From Nonomuraea sp. MG754425 (lineage in GTDB: Bacteria; Actinomycetota; Actinomycetes; Streptosporangiales; Streptosporangiaceae): 64,000 nt of DNA. Position 1 is the stretch's first letter. Each line of letters begins with the position of its first letter. Positions 1 through 13,514 of this stretch are shown here, in pieces. The notes beneath the pieces are model-generated. The model was not told the DNA's origin. It was given only the letters and a program-made list of their open reading frames with translations, and did not search any database. A program made the position numbers and the translations under genes. The stretch covers positions 1 through 64,000 of the forward strand of contig NZ_SSXE01000031.1 of assembly GCF_021699195.1 (NCBI RefSeq), written 5' to 3'.

Positions 1-38
1 GTGGCGGGCGTGGGGTGGCGAGCCGTGGGGTGATGGGA

Positions 39-2129
39 TCAGTTGAACGTCTGCCAGGTGTCGCGCAACGGCCGCTGCCCGGCTCCGGGCTTCGTCCAGT
101 CGCACACACCCGACGGGAAGATCTCCAGCAGCCGGCGGCGCTCGGCCGGGCTGAAGGTGGCCGGATAGTCGCGCCGGTCGACGGCCTTGCGCCGGCAGGT
201 CACCACGTCGCCGCTCAGCGGCGCGCCGGCGACCAGCCGCGGGGTGGCGTAGGCGGGGAACAGCCGCCCGCACTCACCGGTGTTGTCCGCGGTGAGCCGT
301 TGCACGATCTTGCGCGGCTCGGCGTCGCGGCTCCAGCAGGCGTCGGTGAGCTCGGCCGGCTTGTTCCGCACCACCTTGCGGTGCGCGGACAGCCGCGAGT
401 CGTCGGCCGCGATCGCGCTCAGCCACGCCTCCATGCTCGTCAGGGCGTACCGCAGGGTGGGGCTGGTCAGGCTGAACCCGCCGTAGCGGCCGTCCTCGAC
501 CAGGAAGACCTGGTTGCCGGCGTCGCCGTTGGCCGCCTCCAGCCGCGCCCGGGTGGCGTAGCCGTGGGTCATCATGTGGATGTCGCCGTTGGCGGCGTCC
601 TCGGAGTAGGACCGGTAGTCGATGATCGGAGTCCCGGCCAGGCCGGCTCCGCCGTGAAGGACACGCCCGGTGCGGTAGGCGGCGTCCCTCGCGATCGGGT
701 CCGCCGCGGTGCGGTGGGGTGTCGGGCGGGCGTCGAGGTCCAGGCCCCCGATGCCCTCGTTGAGGTCGAGGAACTGCCGCGGGGTGATCGCGCCCGCGGT
801 CAGCGCGGCCAGCCCGTACTGCACGCCCACGTTGTCCAGCGGACGCCGGGCGAACCCGGTCGCCGGATCGCGCCCGTAGACGTTCACGGTGTGGTCGTAG
901 ACGTCCGCGCGCGCTCCACCGGGGTTGCTCTGCGGGTGGTAGCGCAGGTCGGCGGGCAGCCCGTCGGGGAACTCGGCGAGGGGATCCAGCCGTTTCGCGC
1001 CGTCGCTGAGGTTGCCGATGCTCTCCCACCGCAGGAAGCCGGCGACCTGGCGCTGCTCCTCCCGGCTGAAGGCGTCCGGCGCGACCTCGGTGAAGTAGTG
1101 CTCCAGCAGCCGGGCGTCGAACAGCGTGATGTTGGTCGCGGACGCGACGTCGGGGAACGACCGGCCGACCACGATGCCGTCCAGCAGGCCCGGGTAGTTG
1201 TCGGCGATCTGGTGGCTCTGGTACGAACCGCCCGAGGAGCCCCACCCGATGGTGAACAGCGGCTTGCCGTACCGCTCGACGAAACGCTCCTTCACCATCA
1301 TCATCGTCTCGGCCGCCAGCAGGTCGTTGCAGTTGTTGCCGAAGACGTTCAACGACGCCGACGCGACCGCGTAACCGCGGCCGAGCATCTGCGGATCCAG
1401 GACGCCGCCGGTGTCGGTGCCCTGGGTGTACCAGCCGCGCCGGCAGCCGCCGCCGAAGGTGTAGATGAGCCGGTCGTTCCAGGCGGAGGCGGCCGGGTCG
1501 TGCAGCATGGCTATCTGGTAGATCGCCCGGTTGAGCGTGCCGGTCTCGATCCGGATGAGGAACGGGACCGTCCGGCCGGTGAGGGTCGTCGTCAAGGCCA
1601 GATCGGCGGGTCTGGCCGCCGGATCCGGCAGCGGCCTGGTCCTGCCGCCGGTCGTGCGGTAGGCGTAGTCGGTCCGGGTGGCCACGGAGCAGTCGGCGTC
1701 GAGCGGCGGCCCGAGCGTGCTGCCGTCGAGGAGCCGGAACCGGTCGGTGGTGCAGACGTACGGCGTCTCGTGCGGGCCGCTGAGCACCGGCCCGGTGGCC
1801 GGATGGTTGGTCAGGACGAGCCGGTCGCGCAGCCGCCCGGCGGTCGCGACCAGGTGGTTGGCTCCGGGGCGGAGCCGTTCGACCAGGCCGGTGAGGGTGT
1901 GGGCGGCCGGGTCGGCCCGGAAGGAGCCGGTGACGTCGGCGCCGTTGAGCGTGAACCGCACGGCGTCCAACGGCCGGCCGGGCGGCACCTCGGCGGTGAC
2001 GAGCACGTCGTCCGCCGTCACCAGGTCGGGCCGGGCCGACACCGCCACCAGCCGCAGCCCGTCGTCCGCCGCTGCCGGAGCGGCGTGCAGGCCGGCCAGG
2101 ACCAGGACGACGGCGAGGATCGATCGCAT
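39..2129 (-). CDS. Secreted DUF6351-type putative alpha/beta hydrolase
   Basis: A 696-residue protein with a signal peptide (hydrophobic stretch ending in AAPAAA within the first 22 residues), so it is probably exported. It resembles the uncharacterised actinobacterial DUF6351 family. The segment GWGSSGGSYQ near residue 297 looks like a nucleophile elbow with a catalytic serine, and a GDIHMMTHGY motif near residue 518 could supply the histidine. The hydrolase fold is inferred from these motifs. The ATG at 2129 is chosen because it precedes the signal peptide and lies one base after the stop of the GH106 gene; the frame stays open upstream but would remove the signal peptide from the N-terminus. 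It is the last gene of the long operon, so a role in opening or de-esterifying the same glycan is plausible. The substrate is unknown. Confidence 0.8.
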   Translation of the reverse strand: MRSILAVVLVLAGLHAAPAAADDGLRLVAVSARPDLVTADDVLVTAEVPPGRPLDAVRFTLNGADVTGSFRADPAAHTLTGLVERLRPGANHLVATAGRLRDRLVLTNHPATGPVLSGPHETPYVCTTDRFRLLDGSTLGPPLDADCSVATRTDYAYRTTGGRTRPLPDPAARPADLALTTTLTGRTVPFLIRIETGTLNRAIYQIAMLHDPAASAWNDRLIYTFGGGCRRGWYTQGTDTGGVLDPQMLGRGYAVASASLNVFGNNCNDLLAAETMMMVKERFVERYGKPLFTIGWGSSGGSYQSHQIADNYPGLLDGIVVGRSFPDVASATNITLFDARLLEHYFTEVAPDAFSREEQRQVAGFLRWESIGNLSDGAKRLDPLAEFPDGLPADLRYHPQSNPGGARADVYDHTVNVYGRDPATGFARRPLDNVGVQYGLAALTAGAITPRQFLDLNEGIGGLDLDARPTPHRTAADPIARDAAYRTGRVLHGGAGLAGTPIIDYRSYSEDAANGDIHMMTHGYATRARLEAANGDAGNQVFLVEDGRYGGFSLTSPTLRYALTSMEAWLSAIAADDSRLSAHRKVVRNKPAELTDACWSRDAEPRKIVQRLTADNTGECGRLFPAYATPRLVAGAPLSGDVVTCRRKAVDRRDYPATFSPAERRRLLEIFPSGVCDWTKPGAGQRPLRDTWQTFN

Positions 2130-2130
2130 C

Positions 2131-5840
<3,710 letters not shown>

Positions 5841-5844
<4 letters not shown>

Positions 5845-7685
5845 CCGGCCTCCGCCCTGCCCGCAGGCACCACGGCGTTCATCGGCAGGTGGGCGGTACG
5901 GCCACGCACGTGGTTGGTGTTGGTGGCGCGCAGCACCACCACTTCGGCGGTGCTCAGTGCGCGGTCGTAGACGCGGAACTCGTCCATGCTGCCGTGGAAG
6001 CGGTTCGTGCCGTCGAGTTGCTGCCCCAGGTAGAGGGGGCCGTCGGTGCTGATCGTCCCGGCGGAGCCGGAGGTGGCGCTGATCTGACGGCCGTCCACGA
6101 AGAGGGTGAGATTGCCGGCGTGGCGGCGCAGTGCGAGGTGGTGCCAGGTGCCGTCGGCGTAGGCGCTGGAGGTGCTCACCTCGGCCGTTCCGGTGGTGGT
6201 GGTGACGGTGCCGCGGATCCGGTTGCCGCCGGGTTCGGCCTGCACGGACGGCACCTGCACCCGGCCCCGCACCCCGTCGAACGCGAGCGCCTGGCCGTGC
6301 ACGCCGCGCGTGGTGGTCACACCGTCGAACACCAGCGCCGACCGCCCCGGCACGTCCGGAGTGGTGGACGGAGTGTGCAGGTCGCGCTCGTCGAACACCA
6401 CGAACACGATCTCCGAACGGTAGTCGGTCGCGCCGCGCTCATAGATCAGCCCGACCTGACCGCCCGGCAGTTCCACCAGGTCGCCGTAGCCGCCGTAACA
6501 GGCGCACTCCTCCACCGTGGCGCTACGGTCGTCGGTCCCGTACACCTGGACACCCTCGTCGGTCGAGTCGAGCGGGGTGTCCACGGACTGCCAGCTCACC
6601 CCCTCGTCGAACGACGAGCGGATGGTCGGCCGGATCCGCGGCTCCACGTTCACCGACGGGGCGAAGGTGAGAATCCGGTTGTACGCGTCGCCCTCGTCGG
6701 TCGCGCTCAGCCGCAGCGACGACGACTGGATGTGCGGCGCCTCGAACCCGCGCAGCAGCGTGAACCCGCTGTGGTAGCTCGCCCCGCCGTCCTTGCTGAT
6801 CGCCACCGCCCGGTGCGGACGGACGTCGAGATCCGCCTCCTCCTCGGGGGTGCCGCCGGTCCAGTTCTGCCGGGCCCACACCATGACGTCACCGTTGACG
6901 AGCTCCACCAGGCTGAGTTCCTGCGGGATCAACCGGGCGTCGCCGCCGTAGCGCGCGTCGGCGCCCCGCTGCCAGGTGAGGCCCCCGTCGTCGCTGTGGA
7001 CCAGCATCGCGCCGGCCTGATCGCCGACGTTGTAGTTGACGCCCGCGATCAGCCGCCCGGCGTGCGGGCCGCGGGTGAGCTGGATGGCGTGCACCGGCCC
7101 GGTCGCGTAGTGGCCCCAGGACGGGTCGTCCAGCTCCGCCAGCATGCGCGGCTGACTCCAGGTCACCCCGTGGTCGTCACTGTGCACGACGTACGGTGTC
7201 CGCGGCGCGGTCCGATGGTTGGTGCCGGGCTTGGTGGGATCCACCGGATTGTGCGTGCCCAGCAGCACGATCCGGCCGTCCGGCGCGTCGGCCGCAGCGG
7301 CGCCCGGCAGACGCCGGTAGACGACCGGGCCGGGATTGCCGCGGGTCGCCGGCGCCACCGGGTCACCGGCTTCGCCGCGCACCACGGTCCGCGGCGGCTC
7401 CCACACGGTGGCCCCGGCGGGGAGCCGCCGGACCACCGTCTCGATGTTGGACTTGTCCGCGCACGTGTGGAACCGGTGTTCGGCGAAGGCCAGCAGCGAG
7501 CCGTCCACCGCCCGTACGACCGCCGGGATCCGGTAGCACCCGGTCGGCACGTTCGGGCTGGAGAACAGCACGGTGGTCCGCGCTGCGAACGGGTCCGCCG
7601 TCGCGGCGGCGGCCTGGACCGGCGTCAGCGCGGCGACCACGCTGACCCCGATGGCGAGCAGTACCGCACGGCTCCTGTTTCTCAT
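5841..7685 (-). CDS. Second tandem secreted sialidase, GH33 + LamG-like domain
   Basis: If translated from the internal ATG at 7685 this is a 614-residue exported exo-alpha-sialidase. It has a signal peptide (LLAIGVSVVAALTPVQAAAA), the GCYRIPAVVRA arginine motif near residue 52, Asp-boxes (SDDHGVTW, SDDGGLTW, SKDGGASY), CACYGGYGDL near residue 398 holding the presumed nucleophilic Tyr, and an intact LamG-like binding domain over the last 170 residues (NRIRGTV..., WHHLALRRHAG, MDEFRVYDRAL). No good ribosome site precedes the ATG, but the old stop of the first sialidase's LamG frame (7691-7693) lies five bases upstream, so translational coupling is likely. It ends in the GTGA overlap with the GH106-like gene. 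Members of GH33 release terminal sialic acids, Kdn or, in some cases, Kdo. Confidence 0.8.
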
Positions 7686-9488
7686 GAGGATCACGCGCCG
7701 GGCGGGATGACGGCGTTCATCGGCAGGTGCGCGGTGCGGCCGGGAATGCCGCTGGTGTTGCTCGTGCGCAGCCGGGTCAGCTCGATGGTGCTGAGCGCGC
7801 GGTCGTAGACGCGGAACTCGTCCATGCCGCCGTGGAAGCGGTTCGTCCCGTCGAGTTGCTGCCCCAGGTAGAGGGGTGCGGGGTCGTCGCTGCTGATCGT
7901 CCCGGCGGCGCCGGACGTGGTGCCGGCCTGGGTGCCGTCCACGAAGAGGGTGAGGGTGCCGGCGTGGCGGCGCAGTGCGAGGTGGTGCCAGGCGCCGTCG
8001 GCGTAGGCGCTGGAGGTGCTCACCTCGGCCGTTCCGGTGGTGGTGGTGACGGTGCCGCGGATCCGGTTGCCGCCGGGTTCGGCCTGCACGGAGGTCACGG
8101 TCGTCGAGCACCACGAACGCGATCTCCGCCCGGTGGTCCGTGGTCCCGGCGCACGTCCGGGTCGACCAGCAGCCCGACCTGGTCCGCTCGTAGAGCAGCC
8201 CCACATCGCCGTCGGGCAGTTCCACCATGTCCGAGTAGCCGCCGTAACAGGCGCAGTCCTCGACCGAGATACCACGGTCGTTGTCACCCCACACCTGCAC
8301 GCCCTCGTCGCTCGACCGGGCGGGCGTGTCGACGCCCTGCCAGCTCAGCCCCTCGTCGAACGTCGAACGGATGGTCATCCGGCTACGCGGATCGGTGTTC
8401 ACCGACGCCGCCGACGTGAGGATCCGGTTGTACCGGTCGCCCTCGTCGGTGGCCCGCAGCCGCAGCGCCGCCGACTGCACCGGCGGCGCCTCGAACCCGC
8501 GCAGCAGCGTGAAGTCGCCGTCGTAGCTCTGGCCGCCGTCCTTGCTGACGGCCACGGCCCGGTGCGGGCGGACGTCCGGGTCGGCCTCCTCCTCGTCGGT
8601 GCCGCCGCTCCAGTTCTGCCGCGCCCACACGAAGATGTCACCGTTGACCTGCTCGGCCAGGCTCATCTCCTGCGGGATCAACTGCCGGCTCAGCGGATAC
8701 TCCGCCCGCGCGCCGCGCTGCCAGGTCGTGCCGCCGTCGTCGCTGTAGACGAGCATCGCGCCCCGGACACCCGGCGGGACGTAGTTGACGCCCGCCACCA
8801 GCCGCCCGGCGTGCGCGCCGCGGGTGAGCTGGATGGCGTGCACCGGCCCGGTCGCGTAGTGGCCCCAGCCCGGGTCGTCCAGCTCCGCCAACATGCGCGG
8901 CTGACTCCAGGTCACCCCGTGGTCGTCACTGTGCAGCACGTACGGAGTACGCGCCGCGCCCCCCTGACTCTGGCCGGGGTTGGCCGGATCCACCGGATTG
9001 TGCGTGCCCAGCAGCACGATCCGGCCGTCCGGGACACCGGCCGCCGCCGCAGCACCCGGCAGCCGCCGGTACACCACCGGCGCGGCGTTGCCCCGCGTCG
9101 CCGCCGCCTGCGGATCGTCCGGCTCGCCGCGCACCACCGTCTGCTCCGGCAGCCACTGCTTGGCCCCGGCCGGCAGCCGCCTGACCACGGTCTCGATGTC
9201 GGACTTGTCGGCGCAGCTCCTGAGCCGGTGTTCGGCGAAGGCGAGCAGCGAGCCGTCCACCGCCCGCACGATCGCCGGGATCCGGTGACATCCGGACGGC
9301 ACGTCCGGATCGGAGAACACCACCGTCGTCTTCGCCCGGAAAGGGTCGGCGGTCGTGTCGGCGGTCGTGTGAGTGATCGTGTCGGTGATCGTGTCGGTGG
9401 CGTCGGCCGAGACGGGTACCGCCGTCATCGGCAGCATCACCGCCGTCAAGCCGACCAGAGCGGCTAACCAGGTGCGAGGAGTTGTCAC
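5841..9488 (-). CDS. Continuous frame joining two tandem GH33 sialidases (first sialidase described here)
   Basis: One uninterrupted frame of about 1216 codons runs through two sialidase genes. The upstream enzyme starts at GTG 9488, behind AGGAGAGGA, with a signal peptide and a Thr/Asp repeat linker. It has the GH33 RIP motif (GCHRIPAIVRA, about residue 69), Asp-boxes SDDHGVTW, SDDGGTTW and SKDGGQSY, and a GYSDM motif whose Tyr is the likely nucleophile (about residue 417). The catalytic propeller ends at VVLDDRDL (about 8091). There the frame leaves the LamG domain, reads about 130 residues of Arg/His-rich out-of-frame sequence, and re-enters the signal peptide of the second sialidase. The catalytic domain looks complete. 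The fusion is probably an accident of a deletion, and the product made in the cell is uncertain. Confidence 0.65.
7691..8093 (-). pseudogene. Out-of-frame LamG domain of the first sialidase
   Basis: In the frame one step away from the sialidase frame, this stretch encodes SVQAEPGGNRIRGTV ... WHHLALRRHAGTLTLFVDG ... MDEFRVYDRALSTIEL ... HLPMNAVIPPGA and stops at 7691. It is the close homologue of the C-terminal domain of the second sialidase. Relative to that copy about 131 bp (matching 6249-6379) are missing between the catalytic and LamG regions, which shifts the frame. A short extra insertion with a partial internal repeat sits nearby (about 8150-8200). DNA identity between the two LamG regions is visibly very high. 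Confidence 0.75.
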
Positions 9489-9516
9489 GGTCGTCGTTCC
9501 TCTCCTGACGAGGGGG

Positions 9517-10974
9517 TCACGAGTCGGTGTGGTGCTTGGCGACCTCGGTCGCGAACAGCTCGTGCCGCGCGGCACGGTCGTCCTGGGTGGTGTCGCCCCG
9601 GCGCGGGGCGCCGGGGTCCAGATAGGTGGGCGGGGTGGCCTCGTAGAGCGCCCACCGCGTCACGGCCGCGCGCAGCCGCCCGATCTCGGCGCCGTACGCG
9701 GGGTCGTCGAGCAGGTCGGTCAGCTCGTGCGGGTCGGCGGACAGGTCGAAGAAGGACTCACCGGCCGTCTGCGACCACAGCAGTTTGTGCCGCCCGGTGC
9801 GGGCCATGCCCGCGGCGCCCAGACGGCGGCGGGTCTCGGCGAAGACGTACTCGTGCCCGGCCGCCGGCTCGGTCAGGTCATGCCCGGGCAGCGGAGACGC
9901 AGGCCGCACACCGCAGTTCCCCAGGACGGTCGGGGCGACGTCGATCAGCGAGACGAGCGCCTCACTGACGTCGCCGCTCCGCCGCCCGCCCGGGAACTTG
10001 ACCAGCAGCGGCACCTTCACCACCGGGTCGTACATCGGCCCGTCCTTGAGCAGCAGGTGGTGGAAGCCCAGGTACTCGCCGTGGTCTGCGGTGAAGATGA
10101 TCAGCGTGTCGTCGTAGAGGCCGCGCCGGCGCAGCAGGTCGAGCATGCGGCCGACCTGGTGGTCGAGCTGCGTGATGGTGGCGTAGTAGTGCGCCATGAC
10201 CCGTTGCAGCAGCGGCAGGGTCAGCGGTTCGTTGTCGAAGTACTCCCGCCGGTATCGCCGGTCGCCGTCCGGGATCGTGTCCGTCCAGCCGGGCAACGGG
10301 GTCAGCGTCGCCGGGTCGTACCGGTCGTCCCAGCCCGCGGGCGGGTCGAACGGGTGGTGCGGCTTGATGAACGACACGTGCAGCAACTGGCCCGACTCGC
10401 CGGACCAGCCGTCCAGCACGCCGAGCGCCCGCTCGCCGATCCACGTGGTGGAGTGCCACTCTTCCGGCAGGTTCGACCGCCCGCTGCCGAAGGTCTCCCA
10501 GTACGCCGCCGGCGCCTGCGCACGGAACTCCCGCTCCTGGTCCACGAGGTCGGTCACCGGCGCCAGCCCGGCCGCGGCCAGCTCCCGGTGGTAGTCGTCG
10601 TCGTAACGGCCCGGCCCGTCCTGTTCGGCCAGCTCCATCCGGTCGTAGCCGACGTCGAGATAGGTCGGCGTGAAGTGCATCTTGCCGACCGCCGCCGTCC
10701 CGTACCCGGCCCGCCGCAACGCCCGCGGGAACGTGTCGATGCCGGGCGCGAGCGTGCACCGGTTCGTCCAGCCGCCGTGCTGGCGCACGTGCAGACCGGA
10801 CAGCAGGGAGTACCGGGACGGGGTGCACACCGGGAACGGGCAGAACGCGTTGTCGTAGCGGACGCCGTCGGCGGCCAGCCCGTCCAGGTGAGGGGTGTGC
10901 ACGTCCGGGTTGCCGTCGGCGCCGAGGCAGTCCGCCCGGAACTGGTCGGCCTGGATGAGCAGGACGTTCGGCAT
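9517..10974 (-). CDS. Sulfatase, type I (formylglycine-dependent), probably cytosolic
   Basis: About 485 residues of the alkaline phosphatase/arylsulfatase superfamily. The N-terminus NVLLIQADQFRADCLG supplies the first metal-binding aspartates, and C-T-P-S-R near residue 50 is the consensus for conversion of Cys to formylglycine. Downstream metal and substrate motifs include GKMHFTP, SFIKPHHPFDPP and FTADHGEYLG. There is no signal peptide, unlike the secreted glycosidases around it, so it should act inside the cell on an imported sulfated product. The ATG at 10974 shares a base with the stop of the aldolase gene; a GTG one codon upstream is also possible. It lies between the aldolase and the sialidases in the operon. 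The substrate is unknown, and some sulfatase-like proteins act on phosphonates instead. Confidence 0.85.
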   Translation of the reverse strand: MPNVLLIQADQFRADCLGADGNPDVHTPHLDGLAADGVRYDNAFCPFPVCTPSRYSLLSGLHVRQHGGWTNRCTLAPGIDTFPRALRRAGYGTAAVGKMHFTPTYLDVGYDRMELAEQDGPGRYDDDYHRELAAAGLAPVTDLVDQEREFRAQAPAAYWETFGSGRSNLPEEWHSTTWIGERALGVLDGWSGESGQLLHVSFIKPHHPFDPPAGWDDRYDPATLTPLPGWTDTIPDGDRRYRREYFDNEPLTLPLLQRVMAHYYATITQLDHQVGRMLDLLRRRGLYDDTLIIFTADHGEYLGFHHLLLKDGPMYDPVVKVPLLVKFPGGRRSGDVSEALVSLIDVAPTVLGNCGVRPASPLPGHDLTEPAAGHEYVFAETRRRLGAAGMARTGRHKLLWSQTAGESFFDLSADPHELTDLLDDPAYGAEIGRLRAAVTRWALYEATPPTYLDPGAPRRGDTTQDDRAARHELFATEVAKHHTDS

Positions 10975-11900
10975 CACTGGGCGCCGAATCCGAGCCGGGC
11001 CACCTCTTCGCGCAACCCCGCCAGCCCCTGCGGATCAGGCGACACCAGCGGCCGCCGGCAGGGCCCGCAGTCCACACCGAACAGGGAGCCGAGCGCCTTG
11101 AAACCCGCCAGTTCACCACCGTAGCGCCCGGCCACATCGATGACCTGCTGCGCCAGAAGCTGAAGACGCCGGGCCGCCTCCAGATCTCCTTCGGCGGCGT
11201 GCCCGAGCATCCGGCGGAACAGCGGGCCGGAGAAGTTGTACACCGACCCGATGGCCGCCCGCGCCCCCCACTGCCAGGCGGCGAGCACCAGCTTGGCGAC
11301 ACCGACATAGATCTCCTGCTGCCCATCCGCCAGAGTCAGGCAGCGTTGCAGGTCGACCATGTCGTTGTGGGCGAACTTCACCCCGGCGAACGTCGGGATC
11401 CGCTCCCGCGCGGCCAGCAGCACGTCACTCGCCCGCAGGTTCACACCGGTCGCCGACGGGATGTGGTAGTAGGTGAACGGCAGCGTCGGGGCGGCGTCGG
11501 CGATGGCGGCGCACGCGTCGACCAGCGCCTCCACCGTGTTGGGACGATGGAAGTACGGCGGCACCGCGGAGATCGCCTTCACCCCCAGCGACTCCGCGTG
11601 CGCGGCCAGCCGGCCGGCCTCGGTGACACTGGCGTGCCCGACATGCACGAGAACGTCCAGCCGACCGGCCGCGACCTCGCACCACCGCTCGACCAGCGCC
11701 ATCCGCTCGGCGGTGGACAGAGACGCCCCCTCACCGGCGGTGCCGCCGACGAACGCGGCCGGCGACCCCCACGCGACCAGCGCGTCCGCCTGCTTGGCGA
11801 CGACGTCGAGGGCGAGGGCGCCGTCCTCGTCGAAGGGGGTGAACACGGCGGTCAGCAGCGCCATGTCCGGTCCGTCGGTGCAGTAGCCCAAGCGGGTCAT
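10974..11900 (-). CDS. nanA: N-acetylneuraminate lyase-like aldolase (DHDPS/NAL superfamily)
   Basis: A 308-residue class I aldolase. Visible family features are GTAGEG near residue 53 (pyruvate-binding loop), YYHIPSATGVNL near residue 145 and the Schiff-base lysine in GVKFAHND near residue 174. The YYHIP...TGV block and the GTxGEG loop resemble N-acetylneuraminate lyases more than dihydrodipicolinate synthase. The expected reaction is cleavage of sialic acid, or a related 2-keto-3-deoxy acid, to pyruvate and an aminohexose in the cytosol. The start follows AAAGGAA at good spacing. It is 30 bp downstream of the transporter binding-protein gene and touches the sulfatase gene. The nanA symbol is by analogy. 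No nanE or nanK homologue is visible in the window. Confidence 0.8.
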   Translation of the reverse strand: MTRLGYCTDGPDMALLTAVFTPFDEDGALALDVVAKQADALVAWGSPAAFVGGTAGEGASLSTAERMALVERWCEVAAGRLDVLVHVGHASVTEAGRLAAHAESLGVKAISAVPPYFHRPNTVEALVDACAAIADAAPTLPFTYYHIPSATGVNLRASDVLLAARERIPTFAGVKFAHNDMVDLQRCLTLADGQQEIYVGVAKLVLAAWQWGARAAIGSVYNFSGPLFRRMLGHAAEGDLEAARRLQLLAQQVIDVAGRYGGELAGFKALGSLFGVDCGPCRRPLVSPDPQGLAGLREEVARLGFGAQ

Positions 11901-11930
11901 GCGGTTCCTTTCGATTGACCGACGCCTACG

Positions 11931-13481
11931 TCAGGCCTTCGTGTCGGTGAGGGTGACGAAGTCGCGGGGATCGGTGTCCAGGCCGGTGACGCGCTTGTCC
12001 AACGCGAACAGCGACGGCTGGGTGGAGATCCCGATCGCCCACGACTCCTCGGCGAGGACCTTGTTCAACTCCGCGTACGCGGCCTGCTGATCCTGCGGCG
12101 TGAGCGCGGAACCGGCCGCGGCCACCGCCTCGACATAGGCGGGCGGCACCTTCTCACGGAACGTCGTGTTCTCCTTGCCCGGCAACATCTGTCGGCCCCG
12201 GGCGATCAGCGAAGGGCTCTGCAGGTTGTTCGGCTGCGCCGCGACGGTGCACTGCAGCTTGCTCGCGAACAGCGCCTCAAGGTAGGCGGCCTCCTCCTGC
12301 GGCGCGATCTCCAGCTCGAACCCGATCTTCTTCAGATCGGCCTGGATGATCTGCAACGCCTCCACCGAAGGGCTTCCCGAGGTCACACCCGCGGTGGCCG
12401 CACGGGCGCCGCCGGACTTCTCCAGCAAGGCCGCCGCCGCGTCCAGATCGAACCCGTGCGCATCGAGATAGGCCCCGTCGAACGCGGGCGAGGACGGCAT
12501 GAACGCCGTGTAGATGGGCGCGCCGATACCGAAGTTGACCTGCTTGATGATCCGCTCACGGTCGATCGCCCGCGCCAGCGCCTGCCGGAGCAACTTGTTG
12601 TCGAACGGCGCGATGGTGGCGTTCATGAAGAACAGGCTCATCCGGCCGCCACCCTGCACCAGGGTGAAACGGCTCTTCAGCCGCTCGGAGTGCCGGAACC
12701 CGATGTAGGCGGCACCGTCCACCGACCCCGACTCGAGCGCGGCCACCAGCGCGTCCTCATCGGTGAAGAACCGATACTCGACCTCGTCCAGGTACGGCTT
12801 GGCGGCGTCGTAGAAGTCGGGGTTCTTCGTCAGCTTCAGCCGCTGGTTGCGCCGGAACTCCCCGAGCCGGAACGGCCCGGACCCGGCCGGCTGGTGTTCC
12901 AGTTGCTTCGGGTCGTTCTTGTCCGCCGGGATCAGCGGGAAGGCGAACATCCAGTCGATGACCAGCGCCTCCGGGGTGGGCGCCTTGAAGGTGACACGCA
13001 CGGTGCGGTCGCCGTCCGCGGTCGCGCTGTCGATGAAGGCGGACGGCTGCGCGAGGGTGAACGCGGCGTCGGGGTTCTGCGCCCGCTTGATGCCCGCGAC
13101 GACGTCGGCCGCGCTGACCGCCGCACCGGAGTGGTATTTCGCCGCCCGCAGGGTGAGCGTGACCGACTTGTGGTCGGCGGCGAACTCCCACTTCTCGGCA
13201 CCCGCCGGAACGGCCTGGTACGTGCCGTCGCTCGGATAGTCGACCAGGTAGGTGTAGAACGCGTGGATATGGATGTCGGTGTTGGTGAGGTACGGGTCGA
13301 ACTGCATGATCTTCGTCGTGCCGAGCGTGAGCTTGCTCGCGTCACTGCCGCCGCCGGTAGCGGCACCGGAACCGCAGGCGCTGAGCAGCGGCGCGGCGGC
13401 GAGCGCGCCGGTGGCCGCCAGGCCGGTGCGCAGCAACGTGCGACGGGAGACGAGGCGTGACTGCCGCGGGGAAATGGACAT
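11931..13481 (-). CDS. ABC transporter substrate-binding lipoprotein, family 5
   Basis: A 516-residue extracytoplasmic solute-binding protein. The N-terminus has twin arginines (SRRTLLRTG) followed by a lipobox LLSAC with Cys36, so it is probably a Tat-exported lipoprotein. The body has the family 5 (peptide/nickel/oligosaccharide) layout, for example LTLRAAKYHSGAAVSAADVV and LLRQALARAIDRERII. The start follows GAGGGG. Two permease genes and a fused double ATPase precede it in the operon. Family 5 binding proteins with a fused-ATPase partner are known in sialic acid importers such as Haemophilus ducreyi SatABCD and Corynebacterium SiaEFGI. The aldolase and sialidases next door make a sialic-acid-like ligand the best guess. 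Peptides remain possible. Confidence 0.85.
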   Translation of the reverse strand: MSISPRQSRLVSRRTLLRTGLAATGALAAAPLLSACGSGAATGGGSDASKLTLGTTKIMQFDPYLTNTDIHIHAFYTYLVDYPSDGTYQAVPAGAEKWEFAADHKSVTLTLRAAKYHSGAAVSAADVVAGIKRAQNPDAAFTLAQPSAFIDSATADGDRTVRVTFKAPTPEALVIDWMFAFPLIPADKNDPKQLEHQPAGSGPFRLGEFRRNQRLKLTKNPDFYDAAKPYLDEVEYRFFTDEDALVAALESGSVDGAAYIGFRHSERLKSRFTLVQGGGRMSLFFMNATIAPFDNKLLRQALARAIDRERIIKQVNFGIGAPIYTAFMPSSPAFDGAYLDAHGFDLDAAAALLEKSGGARAATAGVTSGSPSVEALQIIQADLKKIGFELEIAPQEEAAYLEALFASKLQCTVAAQPNNLQSPSLIARGRQMLPGKENTTFREKVPPAYVEAVAAAGSALTPQDQQAAYAELNKVLAEESWAIGISTQPSLFALDKRVTGLDTDPRDFVTLTDTKA

Positions 13482-13514
13482 GGTGATCCCCTCTGAGGTG
13501 GATGGGGGCGGAGG

